From Bacillota bacterium (GTDB lineage: Bacteria; Bacillota; Clostridia; Lachnospirales; Lachnospiraceae), in the NCBI GenBank assembly GCA_023415595.1, contig JAEZJW010000076.1:1-29635 (forward strand): a stretch of DNA of 29,635 bases. Reading direction: 5' to 3'. The notes beneath the pieces are model-generated. The model did not search any database. It saw only the letters and a list, made by a program, of their open reading frames with translations, and had not been told where the DNA came from. The position numbers and the translations under genes are program-made. Positions within the stretch are counted from its first letter, which is position 1. Each line of letters begins with the position of its first letter. This document shows, in pieces, positions 1 through 6,638 of the stretch.

Positions 1-1484
1 TTCACTGCTCCTCGAAAGCAGGCATAAGGACCGCTGTAATCGTAGGAATGGAGCTGTCTGGATAATACACCGCTTTTCTGTGCCACAAATTTATCCTTAA
101 TACCGGAAAAAAAGATATCCGGTTTCAAAAGCTTTAAGAATTCCTCGGTCTCATAATGGTTCAAATCGTCCACCATATAGGTTCCGTTCTTCATATCCTT
201 CACCATGCCGCCGTAATAACCAATCAGCTTCTCCTCTTTCAGCCTATTCAAATCCTCTTCAGTCAGACACACATGGTATTTCTCCTTATCCGGCTCTACG
301 GTGATCGATTCAATATTCTTACTGTCGGCATCCGGTTTAACGAAGGGAAGGACCTCCCTGCCCTCATATTCCTCCCGATGTCCGAATTCATAACCGGCAA
401 GAATCGTATGGACTCCCAGATCATTTAGCAGAAACTGATAATGATGGGCTCTGGAGCCGCCGACATAGATGGCTGCCGTCTTCCCCTTCAGCTTGCTGTG
501 ATAGTAGGTCATATCCTCTTCAATCTGCCCCAGTTCATCTGCAATTACCTCCTCCGTTCTCTGTATCAGCTCAGGGTCATTGAAAAACCCTGCGATATCC
601 CGGAGGCTCTTCGCTGTTCCCTCCACACCGATGAAATTAATCTTCATCCAGGGAATTCCGTATTTATTCTCGATCAGCTCTGCGATGTAGTTGATGGAGC
701 GATGGCACTGAACCAGACTTAAATTAGCCTGATGAGCGTTCTTCAGATCCTCGATGCTGCTACCGCCGGTGAAGGTGGATACCACCTCATAGCCAATTCT
801 CTTTAGGAGCCGCTCAGTCTCCCATCCATCTCCTCCGATATTATATTCCCCCAGGAGATTAACAGAGAATTTATTCTTAATCTCCCTGTCGCCCTCACCG
901 ATCACATATCTGACCAGCTGGTTATTGGCGATATGGTGCCCCGCGGACTGGCTTACCCCCTTATAGCCCTCACAGCTGAAGGCGATGCATTTTATCCCGA
1001 ACTCTTTCTCAGCCCATTTCGCCACCGCATGGATATCATCCCCGATCAGGCCGACCGGACAAGTGGAGCAGATAAAGATTGTCGACGGATGGAATAGCTC
1101 CACCGCTTCCTCAATCGATTTCTTCAGCTTCTTCTCACCACCAAATACAATATCCGGCTCCTGAAGGTCGGTTGAGAAACAGTACTGCAGGAAATTATCC
1201 TCGCCTTCCTCCTTCTTCGCCTTATGCCTTCTGGTTCCCCAGGAATAATAAGCACAGCCGATCGGTCCGTGGGTGATGATGAAGGCATCCTTGATCGGAC
1301 CCAGCACAACACCCTTACAACCTGCATAACAGCAGCCCCTCTGGGTGATAATTCCCGGTATTGTCCGTACATTCGCAGCGATCTCATTTTGATTCTCATT
1401 ATTTCCAACGTTGACCATATGCTCCTTCCGGTTCTTATAGACCCTGGAGCTGTACTGATCAAGTACTCTGTTCATAGCATCCAT
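1..1484 (-). CDS. nifD: Nitrogenase molybdenum-iron protein alpha chain NifD (3' end cut by window edge)
   Basis: This is the alpha subunit of the MoFe protein, which with NifK carries FeMo-cofactor and the P-cluster and reduces N2 in the cytoplasm. It reads open from the ATG at 1484 to the edge, giving 494 residues; the C-terminus lies outside. P-cluster cysteines are visible as C51 (in RGCCYAGCKG), C77 (GPIGC) and C142 (STCPVGLIGDD). The cofactor ligands are C260 (QCHRS) and H479 (LHSYDYSGPY). Residues about 385-445 form the extra segment known from clostridial NifD, as in Clostridium pasteurianum, and absent from Azotobacter NifD. The cysteine and cofactor motifs match NifD rather than AnfD or VnfD. 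The start has an AAGGAGGTGA ribosome site, 17 nt after nifI2, so it belongs to the nifH operon; nifK should follow to the left. Confidence 0.96.
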   Translation of the reverse strand, partial: MDAMNRVLDQYSSRVYKNRKEHMVNVGNNENQNEIAANVRTIPGIITQRGCCYAGCKGVVLGPIKDAFIITHGPIGCAYYSWGTRRHKAKKEEGEDNFLQYCFSTDLQEPDIVFGGEKKLKKSIEEAVELFHPSTIFICSTCPVGLIGDDIHAVAKWAEKEFGIKCIAFSCEGYKGVSQSAGHHIANNQLVRYVIGEGDREIKNKFSVNLLGEYNIGGDGWETERLLKRIGYEVVSTFTGGSSIEDLKNAHQANLSLVQCHRSINYIAELIENKYGIPWMKINFIGVEGTAKSLRDIAGFFNDPELIQRTEEVIADELGQIEEDMTYYHSKLKGKTAAIYVGGSRAHHYQFLLNDLGVHTILAGYEFGHREEYEGREVLPFVKPDADSKNIESITVEPDKEKYHVCLTEEDLNRLKEEKLIGYYGGMVKDMKNGTYMVDDLNHYETEEFLKLLKPDIFFSGIKDKFVAQKSGVLSRQLHSYDYSGPYACFRGAV

Positions 1485-1501
1485 GTTCGTCACCTCCTTC
1501 T

Positions 1502-1885
1502 TCAATATGCTTCCGTGGTCATTTCTCCGTTACGAACCCGATAATTCTCCAGGATAGGAAGGATAAAGATCTTGCCGTCCCCGGGGTTGCCGGTAGAATT
1601 CACATCCATGATAGCGTTGACGGCCCGCTCTACTTCCTCATCATTCACGATCATCGTAAATACCCGCTTAGAAATCAGACGGTTCGTCTCTGAGAGATAT
1701 TCCCCCTGCACAGTAGCAGGAATCTCACCGGAATCCACAATGGATCGCAATAAGGTCATATCGATCAGCTTCTTCCCTCTGCCCAGTACTTTCCTGCAGG
1801 TAAATGCAGGGATACCGGCCTCCGCCAGGGCTTCCTTGGTTACATTGACCTTATTTTGTCTGACAATAGCCATAACCTCTTTCAT
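1502..1885 (-). CDS. nifI2: Nitrogen regulatory PII-like protein NifI2 (GlnB family)
   Basis: A 127-residue PII-family protein. In methanogens and clostridia NifI1 and NifI2 form a complex that binds nitrogenase and switches its activity off when ammonium is present, with 2-oxoglutarate and ATP relieving the block. The N-terminal strand MKEVMAIVRQNKVN, the GRGKK segment before the T-loop (about residues 35-39) and the C-terminal GDGKIFILP (about 103-111) are PII hallmarks. The longer T-loop region and the position between nifI1 and nifD point to NifI2 rather than GlnB or GlnK. It starts 18 nt after nifI1 behind a GGAGG site and lies inside the nif operon. The tail beyond residue 115 is longer than in GlnB. 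Confidence 0.93.
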   Translation of the reverse strand: MKEVMAIVRQNKVNVTKEALAEAGIPAFTCRKVLGRGKKLIDMTLLRSIVDSGEIPATVQGEYLSETNRLISKRVFTMIVNDEEVERAVNAIMDVNSTGNPGDGKIFILPILENYRVRNGEMTTEAY

Positions 1886-1903
1886 TTGATAGCCTCCAAT
1901 CTA

Positions 1904-2230
1904 TTACATTCCCTTCTTCTTCGTGCTGATGGTATAGGCCTCCTCCACCGGGCTTACGAAGATTCTGCCGTCTCCGAAATGTCCTTCTTCGCCGGTTCTG
2001 GCATACTTCATGATAATGCGGATCACATCCTCCTTATCCTTATCCTCCACCACCATTAAAAGCATCTCCTTCGGAATCTCATCATAGAATACTTCCCCTA
2101 CCTTGACCCCCTTCTGCTTTCCGCGTCCGTACACATCCATCTTGGTAACCGCGGGAAAACCGGCGGATAACAGCTCCGATAGTACGATCCCGACCTTCTC
2201 TGGACGAATGATTGATCTTATTAATACCAT
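1904..2230 (-). CDS. nifI1: Nitrogen regulatory PII-like protein NifI1 (GlnB family)
   Basis: A 108-residue PII-family protein, the partner of NifI2 in post-translational control of nitrogenase. The N-terminus MVLIRSIIRPEKV, the segment VYGRGKQKG (T-loop start, about residues 33-41) and FGDGRIFVSPVEEAY (about 85-99) are typical of PII folds. Position directly after nifH and before a second PII gene is the nifH-I1-I2-D arrangement of archaea, clostridia and some delta-proteobacteria. The ATG has a good ribosome site (GGAGGTGCC) and follows the nifH stop by 23 nt. The T-loop lacks the uridylylated tyrosine context of enterobacterial GlnB, as expected for the NifI type; this part is family knowledge and was not tested. 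Confidence 0.93.
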   Translation of the reverse strand: MVLIRSIIRPEKVGIVLSELLSAGFPAVTKMDVYGRGKQKGVKVGEVFYDEIPKEMLLMVVEDKDKEDVIRIIMKYARTGEEGHFGDGRIFVSPVEEAYTISTKKKGM

Positions 2231-2253
2231 ATTGGCACCTCCATCTTCTAATT

Positions 2254-3075
2254 TTACAGATCCAAAATACCATGCTCCATCAGCAGTTCCTCCAGCCTCT
2301 CCTGCTTCATCGGCTTGGGAATGACGAACATATCGTTACCGTCTATCTTCTGTGCCAGTGCCCGATATTCATCAGCCTGGTTCGCCTTTGGGTCATAATC
2401 TATGACGGTCTTCTTATTGATTTCTGCCCTCTGCACCATGTTATCCCTCGGGACGAAATGGATCATCTGGGATCCCAGCTCTCTGGCGAAGGCATCCACC
2501 AGCTCTGCTTCTCCATCTACCTTTCTGGAGTTGCATATGATTCCTCCCAGTCTGACACCACCTGTGGAGGCATATTTCTGGATACCCTTGGAGATGTTAT
2601 TGGCGGCATATAATGCCATCATCTCACCGGAGGCAACGATATAGATTTCCTGTGCCTTGCCTTCCCGGATCGGCATCGCAAACCCACCGCATACCACGTC
2701 ACCCAGTACATCATAAAATACATAATCCAGGTCATCCGTATAGGCTCCCAGCTGCTCCAACAGATTAATGGATGTTATAATGCCTCGGCCAGCACAGCCG
2801 ACACCGGGTTCCGGTCCACCGGATTCCACACAGCGGATATTAGCAAAGCCCCGCTTCATAATGTACTCCAGGTCAATATCCTCACCCTCTTCTCTTAGGG
2901 TATCAAGTACTGTTTTCTGGGCAAGCCCTCCAAGGATTAGTCTTGTGGAATCTGCTTTGGGATCACAGCCGACAATCATGATGTTCTTACCCATCTCACC
3001 TAAACCGGCTGTTAAGTTCTGTGTTGTAGTGGATTTCCCAATTCCGCCCTTCCCGTAAATCGCAACCTGTCTCAT
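2254..3075 (-). CDS. nifH: Nitrogenase iron protein NifH (dinitrogenase reductase)
   Basis: The homodimeric Fe protein passes electrons to the MoFe protein with ATP hydrolysis; it also takes part in cofactor maturation. The protein has 273 residues, normal for NifH. It has a P-loop GKGGIGKST (residues 8-16), the two cysteines that bridge the dimer [4Fe-4S] cluster at C94 (GPEPGVGCAGRG) and C129 (VLGDVVCGGFAMP), and R97, the residue that is ADP-ribosylated in bacteria having DraT. The sequence closely resembles clostridial molybdenum NifH, not AnfH. It is the first gene of the nif operon. The ATG has an AAGGAGG site at 3082-3090. Its leader contains a promoter, a dual hairpin and a terminator, listed separately, so expression is probably controlled by antitermination. 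Confidence 0.98.
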   Translation of the reverse strand: MRQVAIYGKGGIGKSTTTQNLTAGLGEMGKNIMIVGCDPKADSTRLILGGLAQKTVLDTLREEGEDIDLEYIMKRGFANIRCVESGGPEPGVGCAGRGIITSINLLEQLGAYTDDLDYVFYDVLGDVVCGGFAMPIREGKAQEIYIVASGEMMALYAANNISKGIQKYASTGGVRLGGIICNSRKVDGEAELVDAFARELGSQMIHFVPRDNMVQRAEINKKTVIDYDPKANQADEYRALAQKIDGNDMFVIPKPMKQERLEELLMEHGILDL

Positions 3076-3133
3076 AGTAATAACCTCCTTCTTCTTGTAA
3101 CCGGATAGCTCCGGACATCAAAGCCTTAAACAT

Positions 3134-3168
3134 AAAAAACGCCACTTCTTCATATTGAAGAGTGACGT
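3134..3168 (-). terminator. Intrinsic terminator (attenuator) in nifH leader
   Basis: On the minus strand a stem of about 12 bp with one bulged A and a 5-nt loop (3139-3168) is followed by six T residues. It lies between the nif promoter and the nifH start, so it must be read through or disrupted for nif expression. Its 5' arm contains the GTC that also closes the P2 hairpin at 3164-3175, so the two structures exclude each other. A small extra hairpin (CCGGA/TCCGG, 3101-3114) lies between it and the ribosome site. Confidence 0.85.
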
Positions 3169-3207
3169 CTCTGTCTGGAAGCGCTCTGACCGTCTACCTT
3201 GGCAGGT
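3164..3207 (-). promoter_or_regulatory. ANTAR-target-like dual hairpin in nifH leader
   Basis: Hairpin P2 (3164-3175) is GAC-AGAGAC-GTC, a hexaloop with A at position 1 and G at position 4. Hairpin P1 (3189-3207) has loop AAGGTA, again A1 and G4, on an imperfect stem with one C.A mismatch and one bulged T. A 13-nt linker separates them. This matches the known description of RNA sites bound by ANTAR-domain antiterminators, and P2 overlaps the 5' arm of the following terminator. No ANTAR protein is encoded in the window. P1 is weaker than its counterpart upstream of modA; the assignment is an inference supported by the second copy. Confidence 0.62.
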
Positions 3208-3280
3208 ATCCGGTTCAAATTAAATTATTATAATTAGCAATTACTAGTAATTTCTATAGGTGCCATTCTATCATCCCGGG

Positions 3281-3309
3281 ATTTATGTTTCAATACACCG
3301 AATTGTCAA
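3281..3309 (-). promoter_or_regulatory. Probable sigma-A promoter of the nif operon
   Basis: On the minus strand a TTGACA (3304-3309) is followed after 17 bp by ATAAAT (3281-3286). Transcription would start near 3274 and give a nifH leader of about 200 nt holding P1, P2 and the terminator. It begins about 48 bp past the modC stop with no clear terminator between, so readthrough from modC is possible. A TATAAT further downstream lacks a good -35. Confidence 0.55.
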
Positions 3310-3356
3310 ATATTACATATGTTTCAATGATTTTTTTGCACAATTCCACGATAAAG

Positions 3357-4403
3357 TTATTTTAAAAGCAAAATATGCTCCTTCGGCAGGAGCAAATGGC
3401 CCGGAAGCTCCTGTCTTCTCTTTCTCCATTCCTGCTGTGATATCGTCCAATATAGGAAATGGCTGTTTTCCGGTGGGTTTTTGCCTCTGAATACAAGGCT
3501 GATTTCCTGTGGCCCCCCAATCGAATGGCTGAAGTCTACCGCTATCGCATTATCCCCATCTGTTTCACTGTCCCGGATCGCTTCCGGGCGTATTCCAACA
3601 TAGCGGATCTCCTCAGGCACAACATCATCTGTCTTCAGACAAAGCCTCCAGTCAATCGCTTCCACTTCATAATCGGATCTTCTGACGGCCCGGGACAGAT
3701 TCCTGATACCGGTAAGCTTTGCTGTTCTATGATATGCAGGCTGCTCAAAAATATTAATCCTGCTGCCACACTCAAGAAGCCTACCATCTTCAATTACGGC
3801 AATTGTATCACAGAAGCGGTAAAGCTCCTCCGTACTGTGGGACACCATTAGTAATTCCCTATCATAATTTCTTAAGATACCTGCCAGCTCCTGCTGAAGC
3901 TCCTCCTTCAGATAGGAATCCAGTGCAGAAAAAGGCTCATCCAACAGCAGCGCTTCCGGTTCATAAGCAAGCAATCTGGCCATGGCTGTTCTCTGCTGCT
4001 CACCGCCTGAAAGCTGTCCCGGAAATCTGCCCTGGAGCGTCTCCAGACGGAAGACGGATAGGAGTTCGGCGATACTCTCCTTTCTCCTTCGTTTATTCCG
4101 GATTCCTATTCCGATATTATCCCTGACCGTCATATTAGGGAACAGAGCATAATTCTGGAATAACATCCCGATATTCCGCTGCTGAGGCGGAAGATTAATC
4201 CCGCAGGAGGAATCGTAAAGTACCCTGTCATTCAGGATAATCCTACCCGAATCAGGTGTCATGATTCCTGCTATGCAACTTAAGGTCATACTTTTTCCGC
4301 AGCCGGAGGCACCCAGAAAGCCCAGTGTTTTTCCGTTGCTGTCAAAGCTAATGTTTAGGGTGAAATTCTTATACTTCTTCTCTATTTTTACGATTAGGCT
4401 CAT
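3357..4403 (-). CDS. modC: Molybdate ABC transporter ATP-binding protein ModC
   Basis: The ATPase of the molybdate importer ModABC, acting on the inner face of the membrane. The 348 residues comprise an ABC domain (about 1-230) with Walker A GASGCGKS (31-38), signature LSGGEQQR, Walker B ALLLDEP and switch histidine in MVSHSTEE, and a C-terminal part (about 235-348) of the size of the TOBE/MOP-like molybdate-binding domain of ModC. The start lies inside modB (35-nt overlap), which implies coupled translation. Sulfate or tungstate CysA/WtpC are close relatives, but the ModA/ModB context and the neighbouring nif genes favour molybdate. It is the last gene of the mod unit, and the nif promoter begins shortly after its stop. 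Confidence 0.88.
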   Translation of the reverse strand: MSLIVKIEKKYKNFTLNISFDSNGKTLGFLGASGCGKSMTLSCIAGIMTPDSGRIILNDRVLYDSSCGINLPPQQRNIGMLFQNYALFPNMTVRDNIGIGIRNKRRRKESIAELLSVFRLETLQGRFPGQLSGGEQQRTAMARLLAYEPEALLLDEPFSALDSYLKEELQQELAGILRNYDRELLMVSHSTEELYRFCDTIAVIEDGRLLECGSRINIFEQPAYHRTAKLTGIRNLSRAVRRSDYEVEAIDWRLCLKTDDVVPEEIRYVGIRPEAIRDSETDGDNAIAVDFSHSIGGPQEISLVFRGKNPPENSHFLYWTISQQEWRKRRQELPGHLLLPKEHILLLK

Positions 4404-5073
4404 CCGGCTTCCTCTCCCACTTCATTTTCCGAAGTGATATTACATTCATACCAAGGATCATAACAAAGGACAGAATCATCAGGATCAGTACCCAACCTGT
4501 GGCTTCTCCGGTCTGCCCGCTTTGAATGTCCATATAGATTGCCTGCGGCAGGGTCTGAGTTACTCCCGGTATATTACCCGCAATCATTAAGGTAGCGCCA
4601 AACTCACCCAAGGCTCTGGCAAAGGATAAAATAGCTCCTGAGATAACACCCGGTAATGCCAACGGCAGGAGAAGTCTCCGGAAGATTGTGAACTCCGTCA
4701 TTCCCAAGGTTCGTGCCGCGTAAATAAGCTTAAGGTCCACCTGTTCGAACGCAGCTTTTGCGGATCTGTACATTAATGGGAAGGAGATTGTTACTGCTGC
4801 AATGACCGCTGCCGTCTTCGTAAATACAATCCTAATCCCCATATGGTATAGTGGCTTGCCAAGAAACCCACTCTTGCCGAACAGCATCAGCAGAAGAAAG
4901 CCTGCTACCGTCGGGGGTAATACCAAAGGAAGAGTAAGTAACACATCCATCACTCTTCTGCTGCCCTTCTCAGACCGGTATACCCTCCAGGCACAGAAGA
5001 TCCCCAGTAATACAGTGATAATAGTTGCCGGTATCGCAATCTGTACTGAAATCAATAACGGTGACCAATCCAT
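4369..5073 (-). CDS. modB: Molybdate ABC transporter permease ModB
   Basis: Membrane permease of the molybdate importer. The 234 residues hold about five hydrophobic segments, starting with the one at about 8-30 (PLLISVQIAIPATIITVLLG). The EAA loop that docks on ModC is visible as AARTLGMTEFTIFRRLLLP (about residues 120-138), and FARALGEFGATLMIAGN follows, a strongly conserved ModB/CysT segment. It begins 12 nt after the modA stop, whose TGA overlaps a GGAGGAAA ribosome site, and it ends inside modC. Operon modABC. Length and motifs are those of ModB; WtpB is an alternative that sequence alone cannot fully exclude. Confidence 0.92.
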   Translation of the reverse strand: MDWSPLLISVQIAIPATIITVLLGIFCAWRVYRSEKGSRRVMDVLLTLPLVLPPTVAGFLLLMLFGKSGFLGKPLYHMGIRIVFTKTAAVIAAVTISFPLMYRSAKAAFEQVDLKLIYAARTLGMTEFTIFRRLLLPLALPGVISGAILSFARALGEFGATLMIAGNIPGVTQTLPQAIYMDIQSGQTGEATGWVLILMILSFVMILGMNVISLRKMKWERKPDEPNRKNREEV

Positions 5074-5085
5074 AAACTTTCCTCC

Positions 5086-5865
5086 TCAATTCACAGGGGT
5101 AAAACCGCCTTCCATAAACACTTTTTGCGCTTCCTCTGACGTAAGATATTCCAGGAATTCCTTTGCAACGGCCTCCTGCTTTGTTTCCCGTACCACTGCT
5201 GCCGGATATACTACCCTGCTATGGCTCTCTTCAGGAGCAGTCGCAGCTACAGTCACCTGATTCGTCGTAGCTGCATCCGTAGCATATACCACACCGGCAT
5301 CAGCATTCCCGGAGCTGACCCAGGTGAGTACCTCCGTTACATCCTTACCATAAACTGCTGATTTCTTAACCTCCTCCAGTATGCCGTAATAATCAAATAC
5401 CTCACAGGCATAATTCCCGGCCGGAACCGATTCAGGATCTCCAATTGCGATTTTTGATGCCTTGGTGATATCCTCAAACCCAATAAGATCTAAATCACTG
5501 TTGGCTGGTACAATCAGAGTAATCCGGTTCTCAACCAGGTTCGTTACTGTTCCCTCAATCAGGTACTGATCCTCAGATAAGGACTTAATTTGTTTTCCGG
5601 AGGCAGATAGGAACAGATCCATCGGAGCACCCTGACGTATTTGCTGCTCCAGGGTTCCCGAGCTTGCATAGGTAAAGACCAGTGAGACGTCTTTCTCCTC
5701 CTCGTAATTTACCTTTAGCTTCTCCATCACTGTCTTCAAGCTCGCTGCTGCCCCCACCAGGAGCTCCTTCTGTTATATCTCCTTGTGATTACAGCCGGTC
5801 ATCAGCAGGCCGATCATCAGAAGGACAATGCATAACAGACCTTTTCTAAAACTTCTTTTCATCAT
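5086..5865 (-). pseudogene. modA: Molybdate-binding lipoprotein ModA, interrupted by an in-frame stop codon
   Basis: The extracellular molybdate-binding lipoprotein that feeds ModBC. From the ATG at 5865 the frame encodes a lipoprotein signal peptide (MMKRSFRK, hydrophobic core, lipobox LMTGC with C25), then TAA at 5773-5775 (codon 31). The same frame continues with KELLVGAAASLKTVMEKL, the usual first strand of mature ModA, and runs 223 more codons to 5086. A full product would be about 259 residues, normal for ModA. A GTG at 5757 lies 6 nt behind AAGGAG, so translation could restart there, but that product lacks the export signal. Causes could be a real nonsense mutation, readthrough or a sequencing error; only one base needs to change. 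The rest of the gene looks undamaged, so the lesion is recent or not real. Confidence 0.8.
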
Positions 5866-5955
5866 CTTACTCACCCTTACTTTATAATTTATAGTGTTAG
5901 CGTTGCTCTCCATTGTCTTTGCTTATGATAAAATAATGAATGCCAGTTCATTAAT

Positions 5956-5990
5956 CAAAAAAGGCGCCTTAGTAATATCCTAAGACACCT
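5956..5990 (-). terminator. Intrinsic terminator (attenuator) in modA leader
   Basis: On the minus strand a perfect 11-bp stem (with G.T pairs; 5962-5990) and a 7-nt loop is followed by a run of T. It lies between the mod promoter and modA, about 90 nt before the start codon. Its 5' arm overlaps the 3' side of the P2 hairpin (5984-5995), the same layout as in the nifH leader. Confidence 0.88.
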
Positions 5991-6025
5991 CTGTCATTTA
6001 CTATGACGATAACACCATTATTATC
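5984..6025 (-). promoter_or_regulatory. ANTAR-target-like dual hairpin in modA leader
   Basis: P1 (6008-6025) is a 6-bp stem, GATAAT with GTTATC (one T.G pair), closing the hexaloop AATGGT with A1 and G4. P2 (5984-5995) is GAC-AGAGGT-GTC, again A1 and G4. The linker is 12 nt, against 13 nt in the nifH leader, and the P2 sequences share GACAGAG. Formation of P2 would prevent the overlapping terminator. This is the arrangement known for ANTAR antiterminator targets. The binding protein is not in the window. Confidence 0.72.
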
Positions 6026-6079
6026 CCCTATTATTGCTATCAGTCTGTTGCATTTAACAATTACAAATTTTTGAAATGT

Positions 6080-6109
6080 ATTATAGCCATATGGAATAGC
6101 TTTTGTCAA
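6080..6109 (-). promoter_or_regulatory. Sigma-A promoter of modABC
   Basis: TTGACA (6104-6109) and TATAAT (6080-6085) on the minus strand, spaced by 18 bp, both perfect consensus hexamers. Start of transcription near 6073 gives a leader of about 205 nt to modA that contains the dual hairpin and terminator. Together with the next promoter and the two leaders this accounts for the whole non-coding stretch 5866-6271. Confidence 0.8.
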
Positions 6110-6195
6110 TATCCAATTTGCATATTTTATAATTTAATTCCATTCTGTAATGCAGAACCTTAATGCATTCTTAACACTAATAATTGTCAATGTTG

Positions 6196-6224
6196 TTGAA
6201 AAAATATAGACAATGTCTTATAAT
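6196..6224 (+). promoter_or_regulatory. Probable promoter of the small membrane protein gene
   Basis: TTGAAA (6196-6201), 17 bp, TATAAT (6219-6224), about 45 bp before the start at 6272. It is divergent from the mod promoter, with about 90 bp between the two -35 elements. Confidence 0.6.
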
Positions 6225-6271
6225 GTAATTTAATTAATGATATTGAATTTTTCTGCTTAGGAGATAGGATC

Positions 6272-6562
6272 ATGACAAAGAAAGACTTGAGGATCAACTT
6301 GGTTGATTTGGGAATCAATAAAGAAAAATATTTGAATGAGAATGCCGCAGATCAGTATGGTGATGACGAGATCTACAGAAAGGATGGACGTTCCTATCTA
6401 ATCTATGATTGTGAGCTGTCTTCAGATGAGATTAACACTGCAATTTTAGCCAAGCAGGCAAAGGATATTACCACCATAAGAAAGATGGTCACCTTCTTTG
6501 TCGGTATCACACTGTTTTCGCTATTTATCTCTGTTATATCAATCATTTTTGCTTTAGTTTAG
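6272..6562 (+). CDS. Small protein with one C-terminal membrane segment, unknown function
   Basis: A 96-residue protein that I do not recognise. The first 70 residues are hydrophilic and charged, with no cysteine cluster apart from one Cys in YDCELSSDE. Residues about 71-95 (VTFFVGITLFSLFISVISII) form one hydrophobic helix at the very C-terminus, so it is probably anchored with the N-terminus in the cytoplasm. An AGGAGAT ribosome site precedes the ATG by 8 nt, and a good promoter lies upstream, so it is very likely expressed. It is divergent from modABC and followed by the deacetylase gene after 76 nt, which may share its transcript. Confidence 0.7.
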   Translation: MTKKDLRINLVDLGINKEKYLNENAADQYGDDEIYRKDGRSYLIYDCELSSDEINTAILAKQAKDITTIRKMVTFFVGITLFSLFISVISIIFALV

Positions 6563-6638
6563 AATAATCCAATGTATTCTGGAACTTTATGAGCTAATAT
6601 GATATCATAAATGTATCAAACGAAAGGAAGTGTCAATT

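Noticed and set aside
1079..1544. Plus-strand open frames across nifD and nifI2
   Set aside because: They are antisense shadows of strongly conserved minus-strand genes with no ribosome sites or recognisable products.
3101..3240. Molybdenum cofactor or other metabolite riboswitch upstream of nifH
   Set aside because: The conserved blocks of known classes are not visible; the two hexaloop hairpins and terminator explain the structure, and the modA leader repeats them.
5755..5757. GTG at 5757 as the normal modA start
   Set aside because: It would remove the lipoprotein signal peptide that is fully preserved in the same frame upstream; the interrupted-gene reading explains more.
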